A stretch of 64,000 nucleotides of DNA from Amycolatopsis acidiphila (GTDB lineage Bacteria > Actinomycetota > Actinomycetes > Mycobacteriales > Pseudonocardiaceae), in the NCBI RefSeq assembly GCF_021391495.1, contig NZ_CP090063.1, positions 2,108,001 to 2,172,000 on the forward strand, read 5' to 3'. The notes under the pieces are model-generated. The model was not told the origin of the DNA. It did not search any database and worked only from the letters and a program-made list of their open reading frames with translations. Position numbers and translations under genes: made by a program. This document shows, piece after piece, positions 1-8,962 of this stretch (the stretch's first letter is position 1; each line of letters starts with the position of its first letter).

Positions 1-5
1 GAGGC

Positions 6-773
6 ATGAAGAAGCTGATCGATCTCAACGCCGATGCCGGGGAGAGCTTCGGGCGGTGGCGCCTCGGCGACGACGAGCACCTGCTACCGCTGGTCAGCTC
101 GGTGAACGTGGCCTGCGGCTGGCACGCCGGGGACCCGGCGACGATGCGCCGGTCGGTCGAGCTGGCGCGCGAGGCCGGGACGGCGCTGGGCGCGCACCCC
201 GGGCTCCCGGATCTCGCGGGCTTCGGCCGGAGGTCGATGGCCCTCTCCCCGGCGGACGCGGCCGACGCGTGCCTGTACCAGTACGGCGCCCTGCGCGGGT
301 TCGCCGACGCGCTCGGCGTACCGGTCGCGCACGTGAAGCCGCACGGGGCGTTCTACGGGCTGACCATGCGGGACCCGGAGGTGACCGACGCGATCGTGCA
401 GGCGTGCCGGGCGGTGTCGCCGGAGCTGATCGTGGTGCTGCTCGCGGGCGAGACGGCTGCCAGGGCGGAGGCGGCGGGTGTGCGGGTGGCGCGCGAGGCG
501 TTCGCCGACCTGGAGTACGACGACAACGGGCACATCATCATCGAGCCGCAGCCGCTGGCGAAGGACCCGCGGGCTTGCGCCGACCGGGTGCTGGACATCC
601 TCGACGGCCACGTCACGTCGGCCGGCGGCAAGCGCGTCGAGGTGGACGCGGACACCATCTGCCTGCACGGGGACCGCCCGAACGCGGTCGAGATCGCGGC
701 GGCGATCCGCGACCGCCTGGCCCCGGCGGAGGTGACGGTGGCGCCGATCGCGGAGGTACTCGCGGCGCGGTAG
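6..773 (+). CDS. pxpA: 5-oxoprolinase subunit A (LamB/YcsF family)
   Basis: A 255-residue protein of the LamB/YcsF family. In bacteria PxpA works with PxpB and PxpC in the cytosol to open 5-oxoproline (pyroglutamate) to glutamate using ATP. The family signature LNADAGESFG lies at residues 7-16. It is followed by NVACGWHAGDP, a GAHPGLPDL block and a VKPHGAFY block, all typical of this polysaccharide-deacetylase-like fold. Length matches the family norm of about 250. The ATG follows a partial purine-rich gagg at the window edge. The gene runs tail-to-tail into pxpC with a 12-base gap, so it is not in the same transcript as pxpB and pxpC. Confidence 0.93.
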   Translation: MKKLIDLNADAGESFGRWRLGDDEHLLPLVSSVNVACGWHAGDPATMRRSVELAREAGTALGAHPGLPDLAGFGRRSMALSPADAADACLYQYGALRGFADALGVPVAHVKPHGAFYGLTMRDPEVTDAIVQACRAVSPELIVVLLAGETAARAEAAGVRVAREAFADLEYDDNGHIIIEPQPLAKDPRACADRVLDILDGHVTSAGGKRVEVDADTICLHGDRPNAVEIAAAIRDRLAPAEVTVAPIAEVLAAR

Positions 774-785
774 GGCTGCCCGCCC

Positions 786-1754
786 TCAGACCTCGTCCAG
801 ATGTGCCGGGTCCAGGACGAACTCCGTGTGCGCCGCCAGCGCGTCCGCCGCCTCGGGGGTCACCTCGCGGAAGCGCACGGTGTCCTGCCCGGGCCGTAGC
901 TGCCCCACCTTCCACAGCGCCGCGTGGACGACCGTCGCGATCACCGTGAACCCACCCGAGCTGGGGCCGTCGGGGCCGAGGATCGTGGGCACGTCGCCGT
1001 TCACGATGACTCCGCCGAGGGGGTAGCTTGCGTCCAGCACGTTCGACGGGTGGTCCCCGGCGAGCCCCGCCCCGTCGCGCGCCCATGCGAAGTCGTGCGG
1101 GTTGAGCAGCACCCCCAGCCGGTCGGAGTTCAGGTTCACCCGCCACCGTGCCGACGTGAACTCGCGCCAGTCCGCCGCGGTCAGGAACTGCGGGTCCGCC
1201 TGCGGCCCGCGCACCACCTCGAGCTCCCAGTCCCGGTGGTGGACCGGCCGCAGTGACTGCGGCACCCGCAGCTTCCGCCCGCGCCCCGCGCCGACCGGCA
1301 GCAGATCGCCCCGGATGAGCGCTCGCCCGTCGAGCCCGCCGATGCCGCCCATCGTGTGCAGCGCCCGCGCGCCCAGCACCGGCGGCACGTCGATCCCGCC
1401 GGAAACCGCCAGGTACAACCGGAAACCGGCCCCCGGCGGCGCACCCGAGGCCAGCACGTCGCCCGGCGCGACCTCCAGCGCCTCCCACAACGGCACCGGC
1501 GCCCCGTTCAGCGACGGGCTGCCCGCGCCGCAGAACGCGACCACTCCGGCGAACCGCGCCCGCGCGGTGAACCGGCCCACCGGGATCTCCAGCCCCGCCG
1601 CGCCTGGATCATTGCCCACCAGGACATTGGCCAGCCGGAACGCGAGGTGGTCGACCGGCCCGGCCGGGAACAGCCCGCGCGCCTGGAGCCCGACGCGGCC
1701 CGGGTGGTCCTGGATGGTGACCTGCGTGCCCGGCTCGATGATCTCCAGGGTCAC
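786..1754 (-). CDS. pxpC: 5-oxoprolinase subunit C (biotin-dependent carboxyltransferase family)
   Basis: A 322-residue subunit of the 5-oxoprolinase complex. The N-terminus (LEIIEPGTQVTIQDHPGRVG) and the middle motifs (DHLAFRLANVLVGN, FCGAG, YLAVSGGIDVPPVLG, NSDRLGVLL) are characteristic of the KipA/allophanate-hydrolase-like PxpC family. The GTG start at 1754 is favoured because it makes a GTGA overlap with the pxpB stop, indicating translational coupling. It is the last gene of the pucR-pxpB-pxpC operon and converges on pxpA. Length agrees with the family norm. Confidence 0.9.
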   Translation of the reverse strand: MTLEIIEPGTQVTIQDHPGRVGLQARGLFPAGPVDHLAFRLANVLVGNDPGAAGLEIPVGRFTARARFAGVVAFCGAGSPSLNGAPVPLWEALEVAPGDVLASGAPPGAGFRLYLAVSGGIDVPPVLGARALHTMGGIGGLDGRALIRGDLLPVGAGRGRKLRVPQSLRPVHHRDWELEVVRGPQADPQFLTAADWREFTSARWRVNLNSDRLGVLLNPHDFAWARDGAGLAGDHPSNVLDASYPLGGVIVNGDVPTILGPDGPSSGGFTVIATVVHAALWKVGQLRPGQDTVRFREVTPEAADALAAHTEFVLDPAHLDEV

Positions 1755-2596
1755 TGCCGCCCCAGATGGCCGGCCACGGAAAACGGCTCCTCCGCGATCT
1801 CGTACCGGTACCGGTTTTCCAGCACCAGCCTGCGGATCTCGGTCAGCTCGTCCTCCTCGACCCGGAAGAACCGCAGCCGGTCCCCGGCCCGCACCAGGAA
1901 CGGCGACGCGGCGAACACGTCGTTGTGCGCGAGGGCGTCGAAGATCGGGACGGTGCGGCCGATCAGCTGGTAGCTGCCGGGCGACTCGACGGGGAACACC
2001 GCCAGGCAGGGGCCACCCATGCCGACCGCACCCTCCGGCGTCCACGCGCGCGTCGGGTTGTACTTCGGCACCGACAGCTCCGTCGGCGCGCGCAGCGAGA
2101 ACGTGAACGGCAGGCCGGGGGAGAAGCCGGTGAACGCGGTCCACCACTCGCTGCCGAGCACCTTGTCGTATAACGCCTCCCGGTCCGGCAGCCCGTTCTG
2201 GGCGACGATGTAGTCGATGTTGCTGCCGCCCTCGGTGTAGAGCGCCGCGCGGATCGTCGCCGCGTACAGCTCGACGGCACGCCGCGTGGCGGAGTCGTCG
2301 AAGGCGATCGGCAACGAGATCCGCCGGCTGGGCAGGACGAGCGACGAGACGTCCGGCTGAAGCTCGTGCACCGCGGCGAGGTGGTCGAGCAAGGCGGCAC
2401 GGCTGGTGCGGGCGGGGTCGAAGTGGACGAGGATCGAGCGGAAGCCCGGCGCCGCCTCGACGAAACCGGGCGGCGGATCCGCCGTGAGCCCGGCGAGCGC
2501 GCGCACGACGAAGAAGTTCAGGCGCAGGTCCAGCTCGGCGTCGCCGTATTCGACGAGCACGTACCGGTCGCCTGCCGGGCAGTAGCTGACCTTCAC
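1751..2596 (-). CDS. pxpB: 5-oxoprolinase subunit B (KipI family)
   Basis: A 281-residue KipI/PxpB-type protein that partners PxpC in 5-oxoproline cleavage. It begins with a ferredoxin-like N-domain (YVLVEYGDAELDLRLN) and continues into the cyclophilin-like C-domain. There IAFDDSA, the FTGFSPGLPF block and GYQLIGRT-like sequence are the usual family marks. It is somewhat longer than E. coli PxpB, which is common in actinobacteria. The GTG start at 2596 overlaps the stop of the upstream regulator by four bases (GTGA), and its own stop overlaps the pxpC start in the same way. Confidence 0.9.
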   Translation of the reverse strand: MKVSYCPAGDRYVLVEYGDAELDLRLNFFVVRALAGLTADPPPGFVEAAPGFRSILVHFDPARTSRAALLDHLAAVHELQPDVSSLVLPSRRISLPIAFDDSATRRAVELYAATIRAALYTEGGSNIDYIVAQNGLPDREALYDKVLGSEWWTAFTGFSPGLPFTFSLRAPTELSVPKYNPTRAWTPEGAVGMGGPCLAVFPVESPGSYQLIGRTVPIFDALAHNDVFAASPFLVRAGDRLRFFRVEEDELTEIRRLVLENRYRYEIAEEPFSVAGHLGRQ

Positions 2597-4065
2597 CGGT
2601 CGGCCTCCCGCAGCCGCAGGGCCAGCCACAGTTCGGCGCGGGCGGTCGGGTCGTCGAGATCGCTGCCGAGCAGCTCCACGATCCGGCCGAGCCGGTAGCG
2701 CAGGGTGTGCCGGTGGATGCCGAGCGCGGCGGCGGAGGCGTCGATGTGCCCGTTGTGGCCCAGGAACACCCGCAACGTCGAGACAAGGTCCAGTTTGGAC
2801 CGGGTGGCGTGGCGTTCGAGCGGTTCGAGCAAGGCGTCGGCCCACCCCAGCGCGCCCGGGGTGTCCAGCTGCGCCAGCAGACCGGCCGTCGCGACGTCCT
2901 TGGCCGGTATCAGGCGTTCGCCCTTCGGCGTGCCGAAGAACACCGAGCGGGCCCGGCGCAACGCGTCCGGCAGCTCACCGAACCCGACCCCTTCCGTCAC
3001 GACGCCCCGCGACCCGGGCACGCGGTGCAGCACCTCCTCCAGTGCCTGCAGATCCCCTTCGGCGACCGGCAGCACGACGACCACGGTGTGCTGCTCGTGC
3101 CGGACCACCAGCGCGTTGACCTGGCTGAGCGCCTGGTGCTCCTCGACCGCACGCAGCACGTCGGCGCTGTCGGCGTCCGTGCCGAGCACCGCGACGCGCA
3201 CCGGCGCGGCCGGCAACGGGACCTCGAGCGTGTCGGCGACCGCGCGGGTCAGCTCGGTGTGCTCGCCCGTCGCCAGGCGCAGCACCGCGCGGCGGGCGTT
3301 GCGGCGTGCGCCCGCGACCTCGCGTTGCGCCGCCAGGTCGAGCGAGAGCAGCCCGGCCGCGCTGGTGAGCACGGCGTGGTCGGCGGCGCCGAGCGGCGTC
3401 GCTCGCCCTGCCGCGAGGAACCCGCCGTCGGGGGCGATCGGCAGCAGCGCGACCTGGTCGGCGCCCAGGTCCAGCGACGCGGCGCGCACCGGCGAACCGA
3501 GCCGCGCGAGGTCATGGGCCAGGCGTTCGGCGTGCTTGCGGGCCCCGGCGGGGGAGGAGTGCCGCGCGGCGCCGCGCTCGTCGAGGATCAGGCACCAGCA
3601 GCCCAGGGCGCGCGCGAGCCCGTCGAGCACCGCGCGCGGGCCGTCGAGCGCGGCCGCGATGAGGCCACGCTGGGCGTCGATCGCGTCCGCCCGCTCGTGC
3701 GCCCCCGAGATCGCCGCCGCGACGGCCTCGCTGATCGCGATGAACGGCGTCGTCCGTGGCACCTCCAGCACCGGCAGGCCGCGCTCGCGGGCCGCGTCGA
3801 GCAGTTCGCGCGGCACCTCGTCGTGCCCGAAGCCGACGCCGAAGCCGAGCCCGGCCAGGCCGTGCGCGGCCAGCCGCCGGGCGTACGCCGTCCAGTCGCC
3901 GGCGAGGCCCACGGTCAGCAGGAACTCGCCGCCGGAGAGGAACGGGGCGGGGTCGGCGAGCTCGCTGACGTGCACCCAGCGGATCGGCCGGGTGAGGTCG
4001 GCGTCCACGAGCGACCGCAGCCCCAGCTCCCGCCGGTCGAGCAGCCAGGCCGGGGTGGGTCGCAT
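2593..4065 (-). CDS. PucR-family transcriptional regulator
   Basis: A 490-residue regulator with the PucR architecture. Residues 1 to about 125 form the N-terminal PucR sensory domain (LARSLVDADLTRP-like start, then VHVSELADP and FLSGGEFLLTVG). A central GGDEF-like region follows. The C-terminus is a PucR helix-turn-helix of about 60 residues (FLGHNGHIDASAAALGIHRHTLRYRLGRI). It is the first gene of an operon with pxpB and pxpC, joined by a four-base overlap, so it most likely controls 5-oxoproline use in response to a metabolite. That link rests on context only. The 174 bases upstream separate it from the divergent CoA-transferase-like gene. Confidence 0.9.
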   Translation of the reverse strand: MRPTPAWLLDRRELGLRSLVDADLTRPIRWVHVSELADPAPFLSGGEFLLTVGLAGDWTAYARRLAAHGLAGLGFGVGFGHDEVPRELLDAARERGLPVLEVPRTTPFIAISEAVAAAISGAHERADAIDAQRGLIAAALDGPRAVLDGLARALGCWCLILDERGAARHSSPAGARKHAERLAHDLARLGSPVRAASLDLGADQVALLPIAPDGGFLAAGRATPLGAADHAVLTSAAGLLSLDLAAQREVAGARRNARRAVLRLATGEHTELTRAVADTLEVPLPAAPVRVAVLGTDADSADVLRAVEEHQALSQVNALVVRHEQHTVVVVLPVAEGDLQALEEVLHRVPGSRGVVTEGVGFGELPDALRRARSVFFGTPKGERLIPAKDVATAGLLAQLDTPGALGWADALLEPLERHATRSKLDLVSTLRVFLGHNGHIDASAAALGIHRHTLRYRLGRIVELLGSDLDDPTARAELWLALRLREADR

Positions 4066-4239
4066 TCCGTCGCCTCCTCGGTTCGGCCGGGCCCGGGCCG
4101 GGTAGCTGTGGCGCCCTCGAAACGGTAACCACCTTCACCGCTCCGGTGCCCACCGGCGTGACCGTGCCGCACACGGGTGGACCACCCGATAGCGGGACGA
4201 ACGGGCCCGCTGCCCGGCGGCGGCGCAGAATCGGGCGTC

Positions 4240-5448
4240 ATGACCGGCTGGAGGCCGCAGACGCGGGGCCCGCTGGATGGGCTGCGCGTGGCCGTGTGCG
4301 GGGCGGGCGCGGCGGTCCGGCACGCCGGTCGGCTGCTCGCTTCGCTGGGCGCCGTGGTCGATACCGGCGAGGACGAGGCCTGGCGCGAAGCCGACGGGGT
4401 CATCGACGCCACCGGGACGCTGCCCTCGACCGCCGAGCTGCCCGCGGTGCGGACCGTGGACACCACCGCGTTGCAGGACTGGGCGTCCTCGGGCGCGATG
4501 ATCCTCACCGGACGCCGTGCGGGGCCGCCGCTGCGGTCGCCGGGGCAGCCGGCGAGCGTCGCGTGGGGCGCGTTGCTCGCGACGGAGCTGCTGGTGCGCA
4601 TCGGTGGCGGGGACGCGGTGCTGCCGGGCCCGCGGGTGCTGTCGGAGCGGGCCGCGATGGCCGGTTTCCACCGGGACGCACCCGTTTCGGCGGACGGCAG
4701 CTTCCGCGTCGGGACCATCCGGTGCACAATGGACGATCCGGGCTGGCCGTTCGTCCTCAATGGACTGACGTGCAAGGCCGTGCCGGGCAGCGGGCCCGCG
4801 CGGGCGGTACGGCGGCGCTGGCGGTTGCCCCCGATGCTGGTCGCGGACCTGTCGTCGGGGTGGGCCGGGCCGTTGTGCGGGCACCTGCTGACCCTGCTCG
4901 GCGCCCGGGTGCTGAAGGTGGAGGACCCGGCCCGCCCGGACGGCGCACGGGTGTGGTCGCGCGAGTTCTACGACCTGCTGCACGCGGGGCAGGAGTCGGT
5001 CGCGCCGGATCTCGGGTCGGCCCTGCTGGGACACCTGCTCGCGGTGGCGGACGTGGTGATCGACGACGGCCGGGTGGCGCGGCCCGGCGGCGCGGCGGAC
5101 CAGTGCTGGATTCGCATCACCGGCGACTCCGGCGACGCGGCCGCGGTCGACGCGGGCCTGGTCGCGTTCGACGCCGACGCCGGGGTGGCCGCGCCCTGCG
5201 GGGACGCGATCGCCGCACCGCTGACCGGGATCAACGCGGCGCTGGCAGTGGTGGCCTGCCGGCTCGGCGGCGGGCGGTGGCGGGCCGATCTCACGTTCCG
5301 CTCCCAGGCGGCGGCCGCCCTGATCGGCTCCCTGGGGAACGGCCCGAGCCCGGCGCCCGCCCCGCCGGTGGCCCGCACGCCTGCCGGCCGCGCCCCGGAA
5401 CTGGGCGCTGACACGGAGCGGGTGCTCAGGGAGCTGGGTCGGCGCTGA
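4240..5448 (+). CDS. CaiB/BaiF-type (family III) CoA-transferase-like protein
   Basis: A protein of 402 residues that looks like two family-III CoA-transferase lobes in tandem. Residues 9-210 are an N-terminal lobe (DGLRVAVCGAG, SVAWGALLATELLVRIGG). Residues from about 218 onward restart the fold (MLVADLSSGWAGPLCGHLLTLLGARVLKVEDP is the family's N-terminal motif, split here for length). Family III enzymes move CoA between acids using a catalytic Asp. I cannot identify the usual conserved Asp region, so activity is uncertain. The ATG at 4240 was chosen over upstream GTG/ATG codons because family similarity begins just after it. The last 23 bases overlap the convergent transporter gene. Confidence 0.7.
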   Translation: MTGWRPQTRGPLDGLRVAVCGAGAAVRHAGRLLASLGAVVDTGEDEAWREADGVIDATGTLPSTAELPAVRTVDTTALQDWASSGAMILTGRRAGPPLRSPGQPASVAWGALLATELLVRIGGGDAVLPGPRVLSERAAMAGFHRDAPVSADGSFRVGTIRCTMDDPGWPFVLNGLTCKAVPGSGPARAVRRRWRLPPMLVADLSSGWAGPLCGHLLTLLGARVLKVEDPARPDGARVWSREFYDLLHAGQESVAPDLGSALLGHLLAVADVVIDDGRVARPGGAADQCWIRITGDSGDAAAVDAGLVAFDADAGVAAPCGDAIAAPLTGINAALAVVACRLGGGRWRADLTFRSQAAAALIGSLGNGPSPAPAPPVARTPAGRAPELGADTERVLRELGRR

Positions 5449-6940
5449 TCGGCTCCGCCCGGCGCGGCATCAGCAGGAGCGCGCCGACGCCGACGACGCT
5501 CAGCACGATCAGGCCCAGGAACACGTGGTGCGTCGCCGCCTGCAGGGACGAGCGGATGTACTCCGCGACGTCCGGGCGCTCGGGTTGCCCGCCCAGCACC
5601 AGGCTCGTCGCGTCCACGTTCTGGGGCAGCTCACCCGCGACGGCGGCCGGCGGGTGCGCGAAGCGGGAGGCGAGTGTCGCGTTCGCGACGGCGCCGAACA
5701 CCGCCGCGCCGACCGCGCTGCCCAGTGACCGGCTGAACATGTTCGTCCCGGTCACCACGCCCCGCTGCGACCAGCCGACCACCGACTGCGCCGCCACCAG
5801 CGTCGGGCTCGTGCACAGGCCCAGCCCGAGCCCCAGCACGAACGCCGCCCCCGCGGCCGTCCACACCGACGAGTCCTCGCGTAGCCGGGTGGCCGTCAGC
5901 ACCGCGCCCGCGATCACGAACACGCTGCCGATCAACGCCGTGTCGCGGAAACCGATCCGCAGGTAGATCCGTCCCGCGAGGCTCGCGGCCAACGGCCAGC
6001 CGACCGTCAGCGCCGCCAGCGCGAACCCGGCCACGACCGGGCCGGTGCCCAGCACGCCCTGCACGTACGTCGGCAGGAACGAGCTCAACCCGATCAGCAA
6101 TGCGCCCACCACGAGCGCGACGATGCTGCCGCCCAGCAGGACCCGGTGCCGCAGCACCCACAGCGGCAGTACCGGCTCCCGGGCCCGGCGCTCGACGAAC
6201 ACGAACGCGACGAGCAGCGCCACGCCCAGCACGAAGATCACCAGCGTCTGCGCCGAAAGCCACGGCCACGCGACGCCGCCTTCCAGCAACCCGAGGATGA
6301 TCAGGGAGAACCCGCCGGTCAGTGTCGCGGCTCCGGCGAAGTCGACGCGGTGCGAGCGGTGCTCGACCGACTCGGCGAAGTGCCGCGCCAGCATCCACAC
6401 CGCGATCGCGCCCAGCGGCAGGTTGACGAAGAAGATCAGCCGCCACGACAGGTATTCGGCGAACAGGCCGCCCAGCGTCGGGCCGAGCACGGACGCGATG
6501 CCCCACACGCTCGCCACGTAGCCCTGCACGCGGGCCCGTTCCTCCACGCTGTACAGGTCGCCGACGACGGTCATGCTGATCGGCTGCACCGCGCCCGCGC
6601 CGATGCCCTGCACCGCGCGGGCGATGATCAGCGCCGGCATGCTCCAGGCGGCCCCGCACAACACGGAACCGAGCAGGAACACCCCGATCCCGAAGAACAG
6701 CACCGGCTTGCGGCCGAGCGAGTCGGCGAACTTCCCGTACAGCGGGACGGTCACCGCCTGGGTGAGCAGGTAGACCGAGAACAGCCACGGGAACTGGGAG
6801 AAGCCACCGAGATCGCGCACCACCGACGGAACCGCGGTCGCGATGATCGTCGAGTCCAGCGCGACGAGACCGGTGCTGAGCATGATCGCCACGAGGACCG
6901 GGCCCCGTTCCGAACGCAGACCGACACCACTCACCGTCAT
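5426..6940 (-). CDS. MFS transporter, DHA2 (EmrB/QacA) family, 14 TM
   Basis: A 504-residue drug:proton antiporter-like membrane protein. The N-terminal DHA2 motifs are clear: LDSTIIATAVPSV, then GKFADSLGRKP between TM2 and TM3, ARAVQGIGAGAV, and the antiporter motif VLGPTLGGL. About fourteen hydrophobic segments can be traced to LIVLSVVGVGALLLM. The start at 6940 is preceded by a strong GAGAGGGG ribosome site, whereas an in-frame ATG 51 bases upstream has none. It follows the LysR gene on the same strand at a distance of 57 bases, so LysR and transporter probably form one unit. Substrate cannot be inferred. Confidence 0.9.
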   Translation of the reverse strand: MTVSGVGLRSERGPVLVAIMLSTGLVALDSTIIATAVPSVVRDLGGFSQFPWLFSVYLLTQAVTVPLYGKFADSLGRKPVLFFGIGVFLLGSVLCGAAWSMPALIIARAVQGIGAGAVQPISMTVVGDLYSVEERARVQGYVASVWGIASVLGPTLGGLFAEYLSWRLIFFVNLPLGAIAVWMLARHFAESVEHRSHRVDFAGAATLTGGFSLIILGLLEGGVAWPWLSAQTLVIFVLGVALLVAFVFVERRAREPVLPLWVLRHRVLLGGSIVALVVGALLIGLSSFLPTYVQGVLGTGPVVAGFALAALTVGWPLAASLAGRIYLRIGFRDTALIGSVFVIAGAVLTATRLREDSSVWTAAGAAFVLGLGLGLCTSPTLVAAQSVVGWSQRGVVTGTNMFSRSLGSAVGAAVFGAVANATLASRFAHPPAAVAGELPQNVDATSLVLGGQPERPDVAEYIRSSLQAATHHVFLGLIVLSVVGVGALLLMPRRAEPISADPAP

Positions 6941-6997
6941 CCAGTACCCCTCTCCGCCGAAGCGGGACAACTCCGCCGGGTTCCGGCGCATTCCCGA

Positions 6998-7894
6998 TCA
7001 GCGGGAAACGGACAGCCGACCGCTCTTCGCCACCGCGACCTCGCGGAGCAGCTCCGTGGCCGCGGTACTCGCCGCGGCACGGGTGACGCTGACCGTGCGC
7101 CACTGTGGCGGCCGACCATCGAGCCCGAGGAAGCACACCTTGTCGGTCTTGACCGAGAACGACTGTGGCACCAGGGCGACCCCGAGTCCGCACGCGACGA
7201 GGTCGAGCAGCGAGTGCACATCGGTGACCTCGAGCGCGACCCGCCGCTCGACACCGGCCTCGGCCAGCACCTCGTCGGCGAGGTCGCGGGCGCCCCAGTC
7301 GGCGGGGAAGTCGACGAACCGCTCGTCCCGCAGGCGCGCCAAAGAGATCCGCGACTCCCCGGCCAGCGGATGCCCTGGCGCGCAGGCGAGCACGAGCGGC
7401 TCGGCGGCGAGGGCCTCGGCGACCAGCCCGTCGGGGACCCGCGCGCTGCCGGACACGAACGCCACGTCCAGGCCGCCGGTGCGCACCTGCTCCACCAGCT
7501 CGCCGGAACCGCCGTGCCGCAACTGGATCTCCAGCCCCGGATGCGCCCGCAGGAACCCGGCGAGGACCTTCGGCAGGTGCACCACGTGCAGGCACTGCAG
7601 CGAACCGACGGCGAGGTTGCCGCGCAGCAGGCCCTGTACCGCGGAGACGGCCTCGCGGGCGGCGTCGGTCGCCGACAACGCGCGCCGCGCCTCGGTCAGG
7701 AAAGCCTCTCCTGCGGTGGTCAGCTCGACCTGCCGGGTGTTGCGCAGGAACAGTGCCGCGCCCAGTTCGCGCTCCAATGCCCGGATCGACGCCGAAAGCC
7801 CGGACTGCGCGACCCGCATGCGCTTGGCGGCACGGGTGAAATGGCTCTCCTCCGCGACGGCGACGAAGTACTCGATCTGCCGTAGTTCCACCAT
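6998..7894 (-). CDS. LysR-family transcriptional regulator
   Basis: A 298-residue LysR regulator. The N-terminal winged helix-turn-helix is textbook (LRQIEYFVAVAEESHFTRAA, then QSGLSASIRALERELGAALF). A periplasmic-binding-like effector domain runs from about residue 90 (GNLAVGSL) to the C-terminus. It is transcribed away from the aldo/keto reductase gene and sits directly upstream of the DHA2 transporter. It is therefore likely to control one or both of these neighbours, as LysR proteins usually regulate a divergent gene. A palindrome in the shared intergenic region is described separately. Confidence 0.92.
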   Translation of the reverse strand: MVELRQIEYFVAVAEESHFTRAAKRMRVAQSGLSASIRALERELGAALFLRNTRQVELTTAGEAFLTEARRALSATDAAREAVSAVQGLLRGNLAVGSLQCLHVVHLPKVLAGFLRAHPGLEIQLRHGGSGELVEQVRTGGLDVAFVSGSARVPDGLVAEALAAEPLVLACAPGHPLAGESRISLARLRDERFVDFPADWGARDLADEVLAEAGVERRVALEVTDVHSLLDLVACGLGVALVPQSFSVKTDKVCFLGLDGRPPQWRTVSVTRAAASTAATELLREVAVAKSGRLSVSR

Positions 7895-7920
7895 TCATCA
7901 CCCAGACTGCTCAACGCGAT

Positions 7921-7932
7921 CAGAATCTTCTG
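7921..7932. promoter_or_regulatory. Candidate LysR operator between lysR and aldo/keto reductase
   Basis: The sequence CAGAATCTTCTG is a 5-base inverted repeat with a 2-base centre, lying between the divergent LysR gene (starts 7894) and the reductase gene (starts 8000). It is in the most AT-rich part of the intergenic region. LysR proteins bind dyads of this general kind, but no canonical T-N11-A box is certain here. Confidence 0.4.
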
Positions 7933-7999
7933 TTGGACAGCTTAATCGAGCGCGGCAAGGGTGGATGGTGCAGCTTTCGCGGAACGAAGGGGAACCAGT

Positions 8000-8860
8000 A
8001 TGCGCACTCGCCGTCTCGGCGATGTCGAGGTCAGCGCGATCGGGCTCGGCGGGATGCCGATGTCCATCGAGGGCAGGCCCGACGAGGAGCGGTCGATCGC
8101 CACGATCCACGCCGCGCTCGACGCGGGCATCACGTTCATCGACACGGCCGACGCGTACCACCGCGACGCGGGCGAGGTGGGCCACAACGAGTCGCTGATC
8201 GCCCGCGCGCTCGCGAGCTACGGGGGCGACACCTCCGGCGTGCTCGTGGCGACCAAGGGCGGGCACCTGCGGCCCGGCGACGGGTCGTGGACCGTCAACG
8301 GCTCGCCCGAGTACCTCAAGCAGGCCTGCGACGCCTCGCTCAAGCGGCTCGGAGTGGACGCGATCGGGCTCTACCAGTTCCACCGGCCCGACCCGAAGGT
8401 TCCCTACGCGGAGTCGGTCGGCGCGATCCGGGACCTGCTCGACGCCGGGAAGATCCGCTTCGCCGGGATCTCGAACGCCACCGTGTCCCAGATCGGCGAC
8501 GCGAACGGCGTTCTCGGCGGTCGGCTGGTGAGCGTGCAGAACCAGTTCTCGCCCGCGTTCCGCTCCAGCGAGGACGAACTGGAGTTCTGTGCAGGGCGGG
8601 AGATCGCGTTCCTGCCGTGGAGCCCGCTCGGCGGCAGCTCGCGGGCGGGCGAGCTGGGCTCCCGGTTCGCCGCGTTCGCTGAGGTCGGGCGCGAGCACGG
8701 GGTCAGCCCGCAGCAGGTGTGCCTGGCCTGGGAGCTGGCGAAGGCGCCGGTCGTCATCCCGATCCCGGGTTCGACGCGGCCGGAGACGATCCGCGACTCC
8801 GCCGCGGCGGTGGAGCTGCGGCTCACCCCGGAGCAGCTCGCCCGCCTCGACGCGGTCTGA
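8000..8860 (+). CDS. Aldo/keto reductase
   Basis: A 286-residue NADPH-dependent oxidoreductase with the TIM-barrel aldo/keto reductase fold. The catalytic tetrad is visible: Asp48 and Tyr53 in IDTADAYH, Lys86 in VATKGGH, and His128 in YQFHRPD. The NADP-binding C-terminal motif is IPIPGSTRPETI. The ATG at 8000 has a GAAGGGGAA ribosome site and begins exactly where the family homology begins (RRLGDVEVSAIGLGGMP). It is divergent from the LysR gene. The substrate is unknown. Confidence 0.92.
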   Translation: MRTRRLGDVEVSAIGLGGMPMSIEGRPDEERSIATIHAALDAGITFIDTADAYHRDAGEVGHNESLIARALASYGGDTSGVLVATKGGHLRPGDGSWTVNGSPEYLKQACDASLKRLGVDAIGLYQFHRPDPKVPYAESVGAIRDLLDAGKIRFAGISNATVSQIGDANGVLGGRLVSVQNQFSPAFRSSEDELEFCAGREIAFLPWSPLGGSSRAGELGSRFAAFAEVGREHGVSPQQVCLAWELAKAPVVIPIPGSTRPETIRDSAAAVELRLTPEQLARLDAV

Positions 8861-8962
8861 GCCCCGGCGACCCGACGGCGCTGTCCCGGAGTTTCCAGCC
8901 GGGGCAGCACCGTGTCCGAAGTGGACCCGGCAGTCCGGCGTGCTCCGGCCGGGCGCCGCGGC

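Noticed and set aside
8861-8962. A terminator between the convergent aldo/keto reductase and HD genes
   Set aside because: GC-rich partial repeats exist, but no stem longer than about six pairs stands out from background.
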